Source: Leptolyngbya sp. PCC 6406 (lineage in GTDB: Bacteria > Cyanobacteriota > Cyanobacteriia > Phormidesmidales > Phormidesmidaceae). Taken from it: 64,000 nt of DNA. The stretch covers positions 410,163 through 474,162 of the forward strand of contig NZ_KI913949.1 in NCBI RefSeq assembly GCF_000332095.2. Direction: 5' to 3'. Under the pieces are notes generated by a model that saw only the letters and a program-made list of their open reading frames with translations, did not search any database and was not told the DNA's origin. Made by a program: the position numbers and the translations under genes. Shown here in pieces: positions 14,548 through 25,845 of this stretch (its first letter is position 1; each line of letters starts with the position of its first letter).

Positions 14548-15949
14548 GGCTCTTCCGGTCTGGCTATGGACAAAGGGCTACTGAGCAGGGGAAATGGAGA
14601 GAGAAATAAACGCTAGAAAGGCGTGAAGTGTTTGATATACAAGGGATTGGCTAAGAATTAAAGGGTGAGAGAAAGTCGCCATATATGGGTGAGCGCCATG
14701 ATCACAGAATCTGACGCGAGGCAATTGACAGAGCTACTGGGTCTTCCTGAGACAAAAGTAGAGGATATGACAATGATAGATGGGGTGGGGCTATTTTTTG
14801 TAATTAGCCCCACCCGCCGAGATGCAGAGTGTCCCCGGTGTGGGAAGCGAAGTCGTCATTTGCATGAGAATCATCGGTATAACATTGAGGATTTGCCGTG
14901 GAATCAACAGCCCGTAGTGTTGCGAGTCAATCGCCGCCAGTTTTGGTGCCAGGAATGTGGACAAGTGTTTAGCGAAGAACTGGCCTTTGTTAAGAAAAGG
15001 CGGTTGTATACGCAGCGGCTAGCGAAGCAGATTGTCGGCCAAGTGTTAGGGAGTAGCATTCACAGTGTGGCGGCTCGGACAGGGCTGAGTGACGAGCAGA
15101 TTGAGACGATGATAAAGGATGCCGGAAAGGCGTATTTACCCGAGAGCCCAGAACCGATTAGATATCTCGGGATAGACGAGATAGCGGTCGTCAAAGGTCA
15201 GGGTAACTATTATGGGGTGCTAGTGAACCTAGAGACGCACCAGCCGATCACCCTTCTACCCTCACGAACACAAGAGGGATTGCGCCAAGTCCTTAGCCAA
15301 TGGGGACCAGAGGTGCTTGAGGGGATTGAAGGGGTGAGCATAGACCTGTGGAAGCCCTACCAAAGTTTGGTAAAAGAGATGATGCCGAATGCGACCATTG
15401 TCGCGGATAGATTCCATGTCACCAAACTCGTCAATGAGGAGTTAGATAACGAACGGAAAGCGGAGAAGAGAGCGGCCAAGAAGATCGCAAAAAAGGCTGA
15501 GAGGGAGCGCGTCATAGAGGGTCTTAATGGCAGTAAGTATGCGTTACTAAAGAACGAAGGGAATTTGAATGAGAAACAGAAGAAGAAGCTCATAGAAGTG
15601 AGCGAAGTATCCCCTAAATTAGCAACGATGCATCGATTGAAAGAAGAGTTCAGAGAAATCTTTGAATCCTTCGAGAATTGGGCAGAAGGGACGTTAAAGT
15701 TACTGGACTGGATGGCGGATTCATCGACATTTTTCAATCAGAGTTGTGGCACGATTAAACGATGGTTTGATGAGGTGACATCATACTTTGAACTGAGAAT
15801 AACTAATGGGGTTGTGGAGGGAATAAATAACAAGCTTAAGTTGATCAAGAGATTAGGTTATGGCTTTGGCAATTTTGACAATTTCAAGTTAAGAGCTTTG
15901 TTGCCGTGGGTATTTCCTTTTGAAACACCATAGCCAGACCGGAAGAGCC
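14548..15949 (+). mobile_element. ISL3-family insertion sequence, complete
   Basis: A 1402-bp element with perfect 21-bp terminal inverted repeats starting GGCTCTTCCGGTCTGGCTAT. It is flanked by an exact 8-bp target duplication CTAAATAT (14540-14547 and 15950-15957), as expected for ISL3. The transposase is intact, so insertion looks recent. It separates the short ORF and Uma2 gene from their upstream region. Confidence 0.95.
14698..15933 (+). CDS. ISL3 family transposase
   Basis: A 411-aa ISL3 (DDE) transposase. An N-terminal zinc-binding region has CPRCGKRSRHLHE and FWCQECGQVF. Catalytic DDE blocks are LGIDEIAVVKGQGNYYGVLV near 170, ADRFHVTKLVNEELD near 245, and the C-terminal Glu within GVVEGINNKLKLIKRLGYGF. 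A Lys/Glu-rich helical insert at about 260-300 is usual. The ATG at 14698 is preferred; the frame opens earlier at 14665. Confidence 0.93.
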   Translation: MITESDARQLTELLGLPETKVEDMTMIDGVGLFFVISPTRRDAECPRCGKRSRHLHENHRYNIEDLPWNQQPVVLRVNRRQFWCQECGQVFSEELAFVKKRRLYTQRLAKQIVGQVLGSSIHSVAARTGLSDEQIETMIKDAGKAYLPESPEPIRYLGIDEIAVVKGQGNYYGVLVNLETHQPITLLPSRTQEGLRQVLSQWGPEVLEGIEGVSIDLWKPYQSLVKEMMPNATIVADRFHVTKLVNEELDNERKAEKRAAKKIAKKAERERVIEGLNGSKYALLKNEGNLNEKQKKKLIEVSEVSPKLATMHRLKEEFREIFESFENWAEGTLKLLDWMADSSTFFNQSCGTIKRWFDEVTSYFELRITNGVVEGINNKLKLIKRLGYGFGNFDNFKLRALLPWVFPFETP

Positions 15950-15965
15950 CTAAATATTTCTTTTT

Positions 15966-16043
15966 GTAGGTTGGGTGAAACGGAGTGGAACCCAACACTG
16001 GTGGCGATTTCGTTGGGTTATGCTAACGCTCCACCCAACCTAC
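15966..16043. repeat. Palindromic GTAGGTTGGGTG repeat
   Basis: GTAGGTTGGGTG and CACCCAACCTAC bound a 78-bp palindromic unit with inner CCCAACAC/GTTGGGTT. This type of repeat is common in cyanobacterial genomes. It lies directly right of the ISL3 target duplication. Confidence 0.75.
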
Positions 16044-16115
16044 GAAAGAATGAGAGTTTCACGGATTTTGTCAGTCACCCAGGGTAAACATACTGATTGA
16101 TTACAAGGATCAAGA

Positions 16116-16290
16116 CACGACTTGGAAGGTTACGGAGAATCGAGCCCATTGACCGCTGGCTGAGCGGAGTCGAAGCCAGCCACACCACCGGGTTCTGGCC
16201 GTTCCCTTCGACTCCGCTCAGGGAACTGGATGTTTGTATGGATACAACGACGTAGCAAGCTTTTCAGCTTGTTTCAAGAGTCGTTAGGGG
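16116..16290. mobile_element. MITE-A copy 2, right end decayed
   Basis: It begins CACGACTTGGAAGG and follows the same interior as the right half of the copy at 2404-2610 (reverse complemented), including TGGCTGAGCGGAGTCGAAGC and GGGAACTGGAT. The far end has lost the clean inverted repeat. It occupies the gap between the ISL3 element and chlH. Confidence 0.65.
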
Positions 16291-16317
16291 TTTCATTTTT
16301 GTGACTCAACTATAGCG

Positions 16318-16345
16318 AAAAGGGGCGGGCTTGCGCCCACCCCTC
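16318..16345 (-). terminator. Intrinsic terminator of chlH
   Basis: On the minus strand GGGGTGGGC, loop GCAA, GCCCGCCCC is followed by TTTT. It lies just downstream of the chlH stop codon. Confidence 0.8.
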
Positions 16346-16368
16346 TGCTCTAACAGATCGTTGACGGA

Positions 16369-19300
16369 TTACTCAACGCCCTCGATGCGATTCTCCACCT
16401 CCTGGTAGAGTTCCTGGAGCCGCTCCAGGTTTTCATCACTGGTGTCCCAGTAGCCGCGCCCATTCACCTCCAGCAGCGTCGAAACCATGCGGCGGAAGGA
16501 GTTGGGGTTCAGATCCATCAGTCGCTTGCACATTTCTGGATCCTTGATGAAGGTGGTGTTGGTGTCTTCATAGACCCAGTTGTCCACCGCCCCCGCCGTT
16601 GCCGACCAGCCCATGGTGTTCACCAAGCGCTTCGACAGTTCCCGCACCCCCTCGTAGCCGTGGGAGAGCATACCCTCATACCACTTGGGGTTGAGCATTT
16701 TGGTGCGGGCATCCAGGCGCACCGTTTCCGACAGCGTCCGCACCTGGGCGTTCGCGGTCGTCGTATCCGCCACATAGGCAGCGGGTTGCTTGCCGTCTTC
16801 CCGCAGACTGGCCACCACCTTCGTCGGGTCCGAGTCGAAGTAGTGGGATACGTCCGTCAGGGAAATCTCCGAAGAGTCCAGGTTTTGGAAGGTGACATCC
16901 GCCCGCTTCAGGGAAGACTCGAACAACTCGCGGGAATTGTCCATCACCCCTGGATTGTCGGAGTTGAAGGCAAAGGACTTGCGCTTCAGGTACATTTCCT
17001 GGAGTTCGGTTTCCTCTTCCCAACTGCTGTTTTCCACCGCCAAGTTGACGTTGGAGGCGTAGGATCCGGAGGCATTGGAGAAGATGCGGGTGGCGGCGGT
17101 GCGCAGATCCACGCCCAACTCTTCCGCCTGTTCCAAGGCGTGCTTGCGGACAAAGTTCATCTCTAGGGGCTCGTCGGCTTCAGCGGCCATTTTCACGGCC
17201 CGATCCAGCAGGGCCATTTGGTTGATGAACAGATCCCGGAACACCCCGGAGCAGTTGACGACGATATCCACGCGGGGCCGACCCAGTTCCTCTAGGGACA
17301 CCAGTTCCAGCTTGTTGACCCGGCCCAGGGCATCGGGGACGGGTTTGGCTCCAACGAACCAGAGCATTTGGGCCAGGGATTCGCCGTAGGTTTTGATGTT
17401 GTCCGTGCCCCAGAGGACGGTGGCGATGGTTTCGGGGTAGGTGCCGCCATTTTCCTGACGCTGACGCTCCAGGAGGCGATCCACCACGATCTTGGCGGAT
17501 TGCACCGCCGCCAGGGTGGGGATGGACTGGGGATCTAGGGCGTGGAGGTTTTTGCCCGTGGGCAGTACGTCCGGATTGCGAATCGGGTCACCGCCGGGGC
17601 CGGGGATGACATATTCCCCTTCGAGTCCCTTGAGCAGGGCTCCCAGTTCGTTGTCGGCGCACACCTGCTCTAGGCAGAATTCCAAATACTCCATCAAGGG
17701 CTTCAGGTCATCGGTGTTGACCTTGGGGTAGCCCGCTTCGTGGAGGGCTTTGACCCAGGGTTCCTTGCGGCCAATGTTGAGGAAGTTGAGGCGGGAGACC
17801 TTGGAGACACGGCCTTCGGCGTCGATCTGCTCATGGACGAGGGCGGCGACAGACTCGCGACAGCCCTGGTTGATGTCGTAGAGGAGTTGGACATCCGTTA
17901 GCACTCCTTTGTCGCTGTTGGTGTAGATCTCGTCGATATCTCGTCCGAGGCTCTCGGCGATGATGCGCTGGAGGCTCTTGATGCCTTCCTCTTCTCGATC
18001 TAGACCGGCGATGTTAACGAGGGTGGCGATCGCTTCCTCCGCTGTCGGCGGCTTGCCAATAATGTGCAGGCCACAGGGGAGTAGGCGGGACTCGATCTCC
18101 ATCAGCTTGATGTAGATCTTGCCCACCAGGGTATCCCGTTCCTCGGCGGACATTTCCGCCCCGTCCTCTTCTGGCAGGGGCACATCCCGATCCAGATTGC
18201 ACACCCGTGCCGTTTCGATGATGGCGTTGACGATTTGGATGGCGCGGCCACTGTCCTTTTGGGACTGGTAGGAGGCGATCAGTTCGCTCAGCTCCTTCAG
18301 CCCCTTGTACAGTCCGGCGTTTTCCGCTGGGGGGGTGAGGTAGCTGATGGTTTCCGCATAGCCCCGGCGTTTGGCGATGGTGGCTTCGGAGGGATTGTTG
18401 GCGGCGTAGTAGTAGAGGTTGGGCGTGGTGCCGATCAGGTTGTCGGGGTAGCAGGTGCCGGACATGCCCATCTGCTTACCGGGCATAAACTCTAGGGAGC
18501 CGTGGGTGCCGAAGTGCAGCACCGCGTCCGCGCCCCAGATTTTTTCCAAATAGGTGTAGTAGGCGGCGAAGCCGTGGTGGGGGCTGGCGGAGCGGGAGAA
18601 CAGCAGCCGCATGGGGTCGCCTTCGTAGCCGAAGGTGGGCTGGACGCCGATGAAGACATTACCAAAGGCTTTGCCGTATACCAGTAGGTTTTGGCCATCG
18701 GTGTTCAGGTGTCCGGGAGGGGCTCCCCAGTTTTCCTCTAGGCGCACGGAATAGGGGGTGAGTTCTTCGTATTCCGGCACGGACATGCGGTAGGCGATGT
18801 TCAGCTCGGGGCTGTTGTATTGGGCCTGGGCGTCGTGGATTACTTCCAGCATCAGGGCTTCCGGCGACTCAGGCAGATCCTGCACGTCGTAGCCGTTGTG
18901 CTTCATGGCCTCCAGCACCTTGTAAATGGAGCCGAAGACATCCAGGTAGGCGGCGGTGCCCACATTGCCTTTATCGGGCGGGAAGCTGAAGACGGTGATG
19001 GCCAGCTTTTTGTCAATTTTGGGCTTGCGGCGCAGACCGCCCCACTTCATGGCCCGTTGGGCGATCGCACTAATCCGGTCTTGCAGGGAGATGGCCCGTC
19101 CCGTCAGACCATCGCGCCCTGAGAGGACAATGGGCTCGATCGCTCCATCCAGTTCCGGGATCGCCATTTGTAGCGCCACCTGGATCGGGTGCAGCCCCAG
19201 GTCGCTGTCTTCCCATTCCTCCGTGGTTTGGAATACCAGGGGCAGGGCCACCATGTAGGGACGGTTCAGACGCTTCAGGGTTTCGATCGCCTTGGGGTGA

Positions 19301-20367
19301 TCCTGGCGAGCGGGGCCACCCACCAGGGCAAACCCAGTGAGGGAGACGACGGAATCCACAATGGCCTGATCGGGATTGAGGGGATCAAAAAAGAACTGGT
19401 TCACGGGCTTGGAGAAGTCCAGCCCCCCGGAGAAGACGGGGATCACCCGTGCCCCCAGGTATTCCAGCTCCTGCACCATGGCCACGTAATGGGCTTCGTC
19501 CCCGGTGACGAGGTGGGTGCGTTGCAGCACCAGCCCCACACAGGGAGCTAGGGGATCCTTCAGATCCTCCGAGAGATCCTTACGGGAGTCGTACCAGTTC
19601 AGATACTCCTTGACATCCTCAAAGAGCTGGGTGGCCATGGGGTGCCAGATGCCCGTATCGGCAAAGGTGACGGGATCGGCGTACTGGAGGGGAGAGGAGG
19701 TTTCCGAGCCCGCCCCAGATTCCTTCTTCAGGACGTAGCGATCCGCCAGCATCAGCAGGAAGTTTTCCAAATTCTCCGCCGAGCCCCCCAGCCAATACTG
19801 GAAGCTGAGCATAAAGCTACGGGCATCCTGGGCCTTTTCCACCGGCAGGTATTTCAGCACGTTGGGCAGCGTCCGCAGCAGCTTCAGCATGGCATCTTCA
19901 AAGCCGCTGCCCTGCTTCTGGCGGCGCTTTTTCATGAATTCGCCAATGACGCTCTTGGATTGGCCCAACTGGGCCATGGAGAAGGTGCCCAGCTTGTTCA
20001 GGCGCATTACCTGGGGCATGGAGGGGAAGATCACCGCTGCATCCAAGCGATCGCGGTGGGGCTGGACAGCCTCCACCACCTTGTCTGCCAGGTCTTCAAT
20101 GAAAATCAGGGAAGCAACAAAGATATTGGCCTCAGCCACATCCCGTTTGAATGCCTCGTAATTTTCGCGGCTGCGCAGTTCTTCGATCAGATAGCCGCTG
20201 ATTTCCACCGCCACCTGGGGATGTTGGGTATTAATGGCCCGTACCGCCGCCGAGAGGGAGCTTTGGTATTGGGGCTCAAGGACCACATAGACCACCTTGA
20301 CCAGCGACCGCCCGTTGAGATCCTCGGGCACAATGTGGCGCACGGTGGGCTTGACGTGGGTGAACAT
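16369..20367 (-). CDS. chlH: Magnesium chelatase subunit H
   Basis: A 1332-aa protein, the porphyrin-binding subunit of Mg-chelatase. With ChlI, ChlD and ATP it inserts Mg2+ into protoporphyrin IX, the first committed step of chlorophyll synthesis. The length and colinearity match cyanobacterial Chl[15 protein letters not shown] at the start, then the CobN-like body with [16 protein letters not shown] near 420, [20 protein letters not shown] near 620 and a conserved C-terminus. It is monocistronic here, with a 340-bp AT-rich upstream region and a terminator. hemA, earlier in the same pathway, lies 27 kb away. Confidence 0.97.
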   Translation of the reverse strand: MFTHVKPTVRHIVPEDLNGRSLVKVVYVVLEPQYQSSLSAAVRAINTQHPQVAVEISGYLIEELRSRENYEAFKRDVAEANIFVASLIFIEDLADKVVEAVQPHRDRLDAAVIFPSMPQVMRLNKLGTFSMAQLGQSKSVIGEFMKKRRQKQGSGFEDAMLKLLRTLPNVLKYLPVEKAQDARSFMLSFQYWLGGSAENLENFLLMLADRYVLKKESGAGSETSSPLQYADPVTFADTGIWHPMATQLFEDVKEYLNWYDSRKDLSEDLKDPLAPCVGLVLQRTHLVTGDEAHYVAMVQELEYLGARVIPVFSGGLDFSKPVNQFFFDPLNPDQAIVDSVVSLTGFALVGGPARQDHPKAIETLKRLNRPYMVALPLVFQTTEEWEDSDLGLHPIQVALQMAIPELDGAIEPIVLSGRDGLTGRAISLQDRISAIAQRAMKWGGLRRKPKIDKKLAITVFSFPPDKGNVGTAAYLDVFGSIYKVLEAMKHNGYDVQDLPESPEALMLEVIHDAQAQYNSPELNIAYRMSVPEYEELTPYSVRLEENWGAPPGHLNTDGQNLLVYGKAFGNVFIGVQPTFGYEGDPMRLLFSRSASPHHGFAAYYTYLEKIWGADAVLHFGTHGSLEFMPGKQMGMSGTCYPDNLIGTTPNLYYYAANNPSEATIAKRRGYAETISYLTPPAENAGLYKGLKELSELIASYQSQKDSGRAIQIVNAIIETARVCNLDRDVPLPEEDGAEMSAEERDTLVGKIYIKLMEIESRLLPCGLHIIGKPPTAEEAIATLVNIAGLDREEEGIKSLQRIIAESLGRDIDEIYTNSDKGVLTDVQLLYDINQGCRESVAALVHEQIDAEGRVSKVSRLNFLNIGRKEPWVKALHEAGYPKVNTDDLKPLMEYLEFCLEQVCADNELGALLKGLEGEYVIPGPGGDPIRNPDVLPTGKNLHALDPQSIPTLAAVQSAKIVVDRLLERQRQENGGTYPETIATVLWGTDNIKTYGESLAQMLWFVGAKPVPDALGRVNKLELVSLEELGRPRVDIVVNCSGVFRDLFINQMALLDRAVKMAAEADEPLEMNFVRKHALEQAEELGVDLRTAATRIFSNASGSYASNVNLAVENSSWEEETELQEMYLKRKSFAFNSDNPGVMDNSRELFESSLKRADVTFQNLDSSEISLTDVSHYFDSDPTKVVASLREDGKQPAAYVADTTTANAQVRTLSETVRLDARTKMLNPKWYEGMLSHGYEGVRELSKRLVNTMGWSATAGAVDNWVYEDTNTTFIKDPEMCKRLMDLNPNSFRRMVSTLLEVNGRGYWDTSDENLERLQELYQEVENRIEGVE

Positions 20368-20710
20368 GCAGGGATGACTCCAGTAAAGAAAGGCAAGAAA
20401 GTAGGCTGCTTTTTCGGGAGAACCTATAGGACGTTGTATCAGAAAAACCTTGCCAGCAAAGGGCTTGGGCCAACATGCTTAACAATTCGCAATATTTTTG
20501 GGGCTTCCACTTGAAAATCTTTTAACAAATGTAAACACACTATGCTCTTGTTTATTATTTTCTCGAAGGTAAATAGTATTGGCCACAGGCTAGTATTGAG
20601 GGCTGTCCACCGTTAAAGCATCTTTGGTCCATTCTGCCTGGGTTGGGCGAGGCAGAAAACGCCGTAACCCCAGACCATCCCCGGTATACTGACCAGGGGA
20701 CGATTGGGAA
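20368..20710. promoter_or_regulatory. Divergent chlH / BMC-gene intergenic region
   Basis: 343 bp without a gene. The chlH-proximal part is AT-rich. A TATACT hexamer at about 20692 could be a -10 element for the plus-strand gene, but no convincing -35 is present and the leader would be very short. I see no repeat or riboswitch here. Confidence 0.35.
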
Positions 20711-21373
20711 TTGGGAGAGAAGACCACCTTGGGCGTTGACCTGCGCAGCTATGTATACATCGACAACCTGCAACCGCAGCACGCCGCCTACATGGGGACG
20801 GTGTCCGTAGGGTTCCTCCCCCTCCCCGGTGATGCCTCACTTTGGCTTGAGATTTCACCGGGTATTGAAATCAACCGCCTGATGGACATTGCTCTCAAGT
20901 CAGCTGTGGTCCGTCCGGCGGTGCTGATGGTAGAACGTCTCTACGGCAATCTGGAAATCCATGCCAGCAAGCAGGGGGAAGTCCATGCCGCTGGCAAGGC
21001 TATGCTCAATGCCCTCGGGGTTAACCGCAATGATTGCCTACGGCCTCGGGTGATTTCTAGCCAGGTGATCCGCAACCTAGACCCCCACCATGTGCAGTTA
21101 ATCAACCGCAGCCGCCGGGGCAATATGATTGTGGCGGGCCAAACCCTCTACGTTTTTGAAGTAGAGCCCGCCGCCTACGCCGCTCTTGCCGCCAACGAAG
21201 CGGAAAAAGCTGCCTTGATCAATATTTTGCAAATTGCGGCTGTTGGCAGTTTTGGCCGTCTTTACCTTGGGGGAGAAGAACGGGATATCCTGGCTGCCCA
21301 ACAGGCGGTCCTCGCTGCCATGGAAGCTCTTCCCGGTCGCCCCCATCCCCTGCAACTCAGCCGCAAGGAATAG
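20711..21373 (+). CDS. Tandem BMC-domain protein
   Basis: A 220-aa protein with two bacterial microcompartment-like domains. The first includes [20 protein letters not shown] and ends in [11 protein letters not shown]; the second includes [20 protein letters not shown] and ends in [15 protein letters not shown]. Both fit the A-x-K-A..G..GxVxAV pattern of BMC proteins, though they diverge from CcmK. Cyanobacteria carry such proteins outside the ccm operon; a role at the carboxysome shell is plausible but inferred. The frame opens with TTG at 20711, and TTG at 20729 is an alternative. The next genes downstream are inorganic-carbon-type transporters. Confidence 0.65.
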   Translation: MGEKTTLGVDLRSYVYIDNLQPQHAAYMGTVSVGFLPLPGDASLWLEISPGIEINRLMDIALKSAVVRPAVLMVERLYGNLEIHASKQGEVHAAGKAMLNALGVNRNDCLRPRVISSQVIRNLDPHHVQLINRSRRGNMIVAGQTLYVFEVEPAAYAALAANEAEKAALINILQIAAVGSFGRLYLGGEERDILAAQQAVLAAMEALPGRPHPLQLSRKE

Positions 21374-21546
21374 CGGCAGAGATTCTGTATGCTTGCGATC
21401 GCAACCACCACCTGCCCCCCCGTGGTAAAATGGCTGTCGCCTCAAAGTATCAAAACATCTTCCGAATTGCAGTAGATATAACAGCTTCTTAGAAATTATT
21501 ATTGTGTCTCTATCTGCCAATTCCTCTAGGTCAATCTTCGGTCCAT

Positions 21547-21576
21547 TCAGTCCCCCTTAGGGAGGGCTTTCTTTTC
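21547..21576 (+). terminator. Probable terminator between the BMC gene and sulP
   Basis: AGTCCCCCT and AGGGAGGGCT form an imperfect stem followed by TTCTTTT on the plus strand. It lies downstream of the BMC gene and upstream of the SulP transporter leader. Confidence 0.45.
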
Positions 21577-21661
21577 CATGAATGCTGAGAATAGATCTGA
21601 GAAAAACTGCTTAATCTAGCAGTTCTTTCTGTAGATGTTTCCCTGATGAACTGGAGGAAAG

Positions 21662-23137
21662 TTGAATATCGAGACCTTGAAACGGGAGTGGTTTTCCAAC
21701 GTCCAAGCTGATATTTTGGCAGGTGCAGTTGTTGGACTAGCGCTAATTCCAGAGGCGATCGCCTTTTCGATTATTGCGGGGGTAGACCCGAAAGTGGGGC
21801 TCTATGCCTCCTTTATCATTGCCGTCATGACCGCCTTTCTGGGGGGGAGACCTGGATCGATTTCAGCGGCAACCGGGGCAATGGCCCTGCTGATGATTGA
21901 TTTAGTTAAGGACCATGGCTTGGAATACCTCTTCGCCGTGACCCTTTTGACAGGAATAATCCAGGTTTTATTTGGCGTATTCAAACTAGGTCGCCAGATG
22001 AAATATGTCCCCCGCGCTGTGATGTTGGGATATATCAATGCCCTGGGGGTTTTGATATTCCTGGCTCAACTGCCCCAACTGACGGGTAAACCACCAGCGG
22101 TCTATATTCTCACCGCCCTGTCCTTAGCCATCATCTATATTCTTCCCCGCTTCACCAAAGCAGTTCCCTCTCCCTTGGTGTGTTTGGCGGTGATGACCTT
22201 AGCGGCAATAGCCCTGAAATTAGAAGTTCCCACCGTTGGGGATATGGGGGAATTACCCACAACGCTCCCCTTCTTTGCCTTGCCCCAGGTGCCCTTAACC
22301 CTGGAAACCTGGCAAATTATTTTGCCCTACGCCTTAACCTTAGCCATTGTGGGGTTGTTAGCCTCCTTCTTGACCGCGTCCTTAGTGGATGAGCTAACGG
22401 ATACCCCCAGCGATAAAAACCAAGAAGCAAAAGGTCAAGGCTTTGCCAATATTGTCACTGCTTTCTTTGGTGGTATGGCGGGGTGCGGCATGATTGGGCA
22501 ATCGGTCATCAATGTGCAATCCGGTGGCCGGGGTCGATTATCCACCCTGGCCTCTGGCCTTTTTCTGCTGTTTGCCATCTTGGTAATGCAGGACTGGGTC
22601 AAACAAATGCCGATGGCGGCCCTAGTGGCCATCATGATCATGGTGTCTATCGGGACCTTCCGCTGGTCCTCCTTGAGGGATATTCGCCGCATTCCCCAGA
22701 CTGAAAGCATTGTCATGTTGACGACCATGTTCGTCACAATTTTTACCCGAAATTTTGCCCTAGGGGTCGTAACGGGCATTGTGATGAGTACGGTGTTCTT
22801 TTCTCAAAAAATTGCCCAGCTCGTTTTTGTAGACCAGATTTTAAGCGAAGATGGCAGTCATCGTACTTACCGGGTCAGAGGACAGATCTTTTTCGTCTCG
22901 AAGGATGAGTTTTTTGACCATTTTGACTTTAGAGAAGTTGTCGATCGCGTCACCATTGATCTCTCCCAGGCCCATCTGTGGGATCAGGGGTCAGTCGCCT
23001 TCCTCGATCGCGCCATCTTAAAGTTTCGTCGCAATGGAGCAGATGTGGATGTGGTGGGTTTGAATGAAGCCAGTGCCACATTGGTTGACAGGTTGGCTAC
23101 ATACCCCCAGTCCAACCCCCAGTCCGATACCCAGTAA
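21662..23137 (+). CDS. SulP family anion transporter with STAS domain
   Basis: A 491-aa SulP (SLC26) permease. The transport core spans about residues 15-385, starting [30 protein letters not shown], with [15 protein letters not shown] and [16 protein letters not shown] as the substrate-site repeats. The C-terminal STAS domain is about 400-480 ([20 protein letters not shown]). The start codon is TTG, supported by a strong GGAGG 7 nt upstream; no better ATG exists. The substrate may be sulfate or bicarbonate. It precedes a tandem Usp gene by 31 bp and bicA further on. Confidence 0.9.
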   Translation: MNIETLKREWFSNVQADILAGAVVGLALIPEAIAFSIIAGVDPKVGLYASFIIAVMTAFLGGRPGSISAATGAMALLMIDLVKDHGLEYLFAVTLLTGIIQVLFGVFKLGRQMKYVPRAVMLGYINALGVLIFLAQLPQLTGKPPAVYILTALSLAIIYILPRFTKAVPSPLVCLAVMTLAAIALKLEVPTVGDMGELPTTLPFFALPQVPLTLETWQIILPYALTLAIVGLLASFLTASLVDELTDTPSDKNQEAKGQGFANIVTAFFGGMAGCGMIGQSVINVQSGGRGRLSTLASGLFLLFAILVMQDWVKQMPMAALVAIMIMVSIGTFRWSSLRDIRRIPQTESIVMLTTMFVTIFTRNFALGVVTGIVMSTVFFSQKIAQLVFVDQILSEDGSHRTYRVRGQIFFVSKDEFFDHFDFREVVDRVTIDLSQAHLWDQGSVAFLDRAILKFRRNGADVDVVGLNEASATLVDRLATYPQSNPQSDTQ

Positions 23138-23168
23138 AGCCAGGTCTTAACAAGGGAAATCAGTCACG

Positions 23169-24032
23169 ATGAAACAGATTTTGCTATGTACAGATGGCTC
23201 GATTTTTTCCCAAAGTAGTTATCAGTACGGGGCTTGGTTGGCAACACGGCTAGGGGCCACCATCAATGTTTTGTATGTGTCGGATGCCCGCAGTCAGGCG
23301 ACAGCGGAGGCCAAGAACTGGAGTGGCAGTATTGGGGTCAATGCCTCGGATGTCCTGCTTAACCAACTGGTGGCCCTAGAGCATGAGAAGTCAAAACTCA
23401 ACCATCAGCGGGCAAAGTTGGTTTTACACCATGCTGAGCAGGTATTGACCGATCAGGGTGTGGAGGCGATTAAGCTGATGCACAAAACTGGATTTTTGGT
23501 GGATTTTATCCCTGAATTGGAATCCCAAACGGATTTAATTATCTTGGGGAAACGGGGAGAAGCCGCTGAATTTGCCTCGGGCCATCTAGGGGCGAATCTA
23601 GAACGAATTTTGCGCTCCAGCCATAAACCCTGCTTGGTGACCTCACGAAAATTTCACCCTATTGAGCGCTTGTTATTGGCCTATGACGGTAGTGCCGTCG
23701 GTCAAAAATTACTGAAATTTATCAGCGCATCACCGATCTTCAAGGGACTAGAGATTCATGCTGTCACCGTGGCTAAGAGTGACAGCGATGGCATTGCCAG
23801 TTCTCGTCTAGAGGAGGCCAGACAACAGCTCCATGCAGGTGGATTTGAGCCCATCTGTTGCCTGACTCAGGGAAATCCGGAAACGGTGATCGCTCGTTAC
23901 AGTGAGCAACACAACATCAATCTATTGATGATGGGAGCCTACGGCCATAGTCGCATTCGTCATCTGGTTATCGGCAGTACTACGGTCCAAATTCTTCGCA
24001 GTAGCCATATTCCTGTACTGGTATTTCGTTGA
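23169..24032 (+). CDS. Tandem universal stress protein
   Basis: A 287-aa protein with two Usp domains (about residues 1-150 and 160-287). The second ends with the ATP-binding signature GAYGHSRIRHLVIGSTTVQIL (G-x2-G-x9-GS); the first has the related GKRGEAAEFASGHLGANLERIL. SulP genes are often followed by Usp genes and the two may be functionally coupled. The 31-bp spacing to the upstream sulP indicates an operon. Confidence 0.9.
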   Translation: MKQILLCTDGSIFSQSSYQYGAWLATRLGATINVLYVSDARSQATAEAKNWSGSIGVNASDVLLNQLVALEHEKSKLNHQRAKLVLHHAEQVLTDQGVEAIKLMHKTGFLVDFIPELESQTDLIILGKRGEAAEFASGHLGANLERILRSSHKPCLVTSRKFHPIERLLLAYDGSAVGQKLLKFISASPIFKGLEIHAVTVAKSDSDGIASSRLEEARQQLHAGGFEPICCLTQGNPETVIARYSEQHNINLLMMGAYGHSRIRHLVIGSTTVQILRSSHIPVLVFR

Positions 24033-24126
24033 TGACCATAAAGTTCTGGTTTTTTTGACGCCCCCCTTTGCCAATGCCCCCATTCTCCTGCAACCTACAT
24101 CCATTTAAAAAAGAAAGACTCGCACT

Positions 24127-25845
24127 ATGGCGTCCATCAATCTGATCAACAAAATTCACTTGCGCCATTGGCGTGGCGACCTATTTGGGGGGATAACGGC
24201 GGCTATTGTCGCTCTACCCCTCGCCCTCGCCTTTGGGGTGGCCTCTGGGATTGGACCCACGGGTGCGATCGCGGGTCTCTACGGTGCCATTATTGTCGGT
24301 TTTATTGCCGCCCTATTTGGCGGCACCCCCACCCAGATCTCCGGCCCCACAGGCCCCATGACTGTCGTGACGGCCACAGTAGTGGCCTCCCTCGTCGCCC
24401 GCCATCCCGATACGGGACTGGCGATCGCCTTTACTGTGGTGATGCTAGGGGGACTGCTGCAAATTCTGTTTGGGGTAATGCGGTTAGGGCAATACATTAC
24501 CTTGATGCCCTACACCGTCATTTCCGGCTTTATGTCCGGCATTGGCGTCATCATTGTGCTGCTGCAACTGCCGCCGCTCCTGGGACATGAGGCTTCCGGT
24601 GGGGTGCTAGGCACCCTGGAGCAATTGCCGAGCTATTTTCGCGAGCCGAACCTGGTCTCGCTGGGGCTGGGGCTGCTGACCTTGGCTATTGTCTGTGCCA
24701 TCCCCACTCGCTTCAATCGGTTTCTGCCCTCCCCCCTAGTGGCGCTGACGGTGGGTACGGTGGTGTCGGTCGTGGTGTTTGGCGATGCAGATATTGCCCG
24801 CATTGGTGCCATTCCTCGGGGATTGCCCAACCTGCAACTGCCCACCTTCCGACTGGGGGATCTAACGGACATGCTGCGCTATGGGCTGATGCTGGCGGTA
24901 CTGGGGTCAATTGACTCCCTGCTGACTTCCCTTGTCGCCGATAGCCTATCGCGTACCCAGCACGATTCTGACCGGGAACTCATTGGCCAGGGTCTAGGCA
25001 ACCTGCTATCGGGGCTCTGTGGGGGCTTGCCCGGAGCCGGGGCCACCATGCGGACGGTGGTGAATGTGCAGGCGGGGGGCAAAACCCCACTTTCGGGCAT
25101 TATCCACGCCCTAGTACTCCTCCTCGTGGTGTTTTGGGCCGGACCCCTAACGGCCCAGATTCCCTACGCAGTCTTGGCGGGGCTGCTGCTCAAGGTGGGC
25201 TTTGACATTTTGGACTGGGGCTTTATCAAACGGGCTCCCCGCCTCTCGATCAAGGGCACAGGCATCATGTATCTGGTGCTGTTTTTGACGGTCTTTGTAG
25301 ACCTAATTACGGCGGTGCTAGTGGGAGCCTTTGTGGCCAATATTCTGACCATCAAGCGGCTGACGGATGTGCAGAGCAATCGCATTCACGCCATTACCGA
25401 TCCCGCCCAGGGCCAAAATCTGAGCCCAGCAGAGCAGGATATTCTCACTCAGTCCAAGGGAGATATCCTGCTCTTTCAACTCGGGGGGCCGATGAGCTTT
25501 GGGGCGGCTAAGAGTATTTCTCGACGACTGGCGATTGTCCGCAATTATCAAGTTTTAGTGCTGGATCTCAGCGAAGTGCCCACCATCGGCGTCACTGCGG
25601 CCCTCGCCATTGAATCCATGGTGCAGGATGCCCTCAAACGCGGTCGCCATGTGTGGATTGTGGCGGCCCCTGGACAGGTCCAGGACCGGATCCACAGTTT
25701 AGAATTACATTGCTTCTCGGGGCTGCGTACCAAGGCAAGACGAGGCGGAGAGAAGCCCGACTGTCCGCCGGTATACCAAGTAGAAGACCGCCACCAAGCC
25801 TTGCAGTCTGCCCTAGCACTGATCACTCAAGAGGCATCGGTGTAG
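24127..25845 (+). CDS. bicA: Low-affinity bicarbonate transporter BicA (SulP)
   Basis: A 572-aa SulP transporter, strongly similar in blocks to BicA, the Na+-dependent bicarbonate importer of the plasma membrane. The N-terminus NKIHLRHWRGDLFGGITAAI and LFGGTPTQISGPTGPMTVV match BicA motifs, as do LMPYTVISGFMSGIG and GLPGAGATMRTVVNVQAGG. The STAS domain covers about 440-560. The tail contains a short unusual insertion (TKARRGGEKPD) before the last helix. The 3' end overlaps the convergent NDH-2 gene by 19 bp. Confidence 0.85.
   Translation: MASINLINKIHLRHWRGDLFGGITAAIVALPLALAFGVASGIGPTGAIAGLYGAIIVGFIAALFGGTPTQISGPTGPMTVVTATVVASLVARHPDTGLAIAFTVVMLGGLLQILFGVMRLGQYITLMPYTVISGFMSGIGVIIVLLQLPPLLGHEASGGVLGTLEQLPSYFREPNLVSLGLGLLTLAIVCAIPTRFNRFLPSPLVALTVGTVVSVVVFGDADIARIGAIPRGLPNLQLPTFRLGDLTDMLRYGLMLAVLGSIDSLLTSLVADSLSRTQHDSDRELIGQGLGNLLSGLCGGLPGAGATMRTVVNVQAGGKTPLSGIIHALVLLLVVFWAGPLTAQIPYAVLAGLLLKVGFDILDWGFIKRAPRLSIKGTGIMYLVLFLTVFVDLITAVLVGAFVANILTIKRLTDVQSNRIHAITDPAQGQNLSPAEQDILTQSKGDILLFQLGGPMSFGAAKSISRRLAIVRNYQVLVLDLSEVPTIGVTAALAIESMVQDALKRGRHVWIVAAPGQVQDRIHSLELHCFSGLRTKARRGGEKPDCPPVYQVEDRHQALQSALALITQEASV

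Noticed and set aside
19087-19115. A match to the double-hairpin repeat inside chlH
   Set aside because: The encoded [11 protein letters not shown] is, as I recall it, a conserved ChlH motif, and the hairpin order is not preserved.
19642-20514. Long plus-strand ORF (290 codons) antisense to chlH
   Set aside because: Shadow of a highly conserved GC-rich gene; the protein has no recognisable domain.
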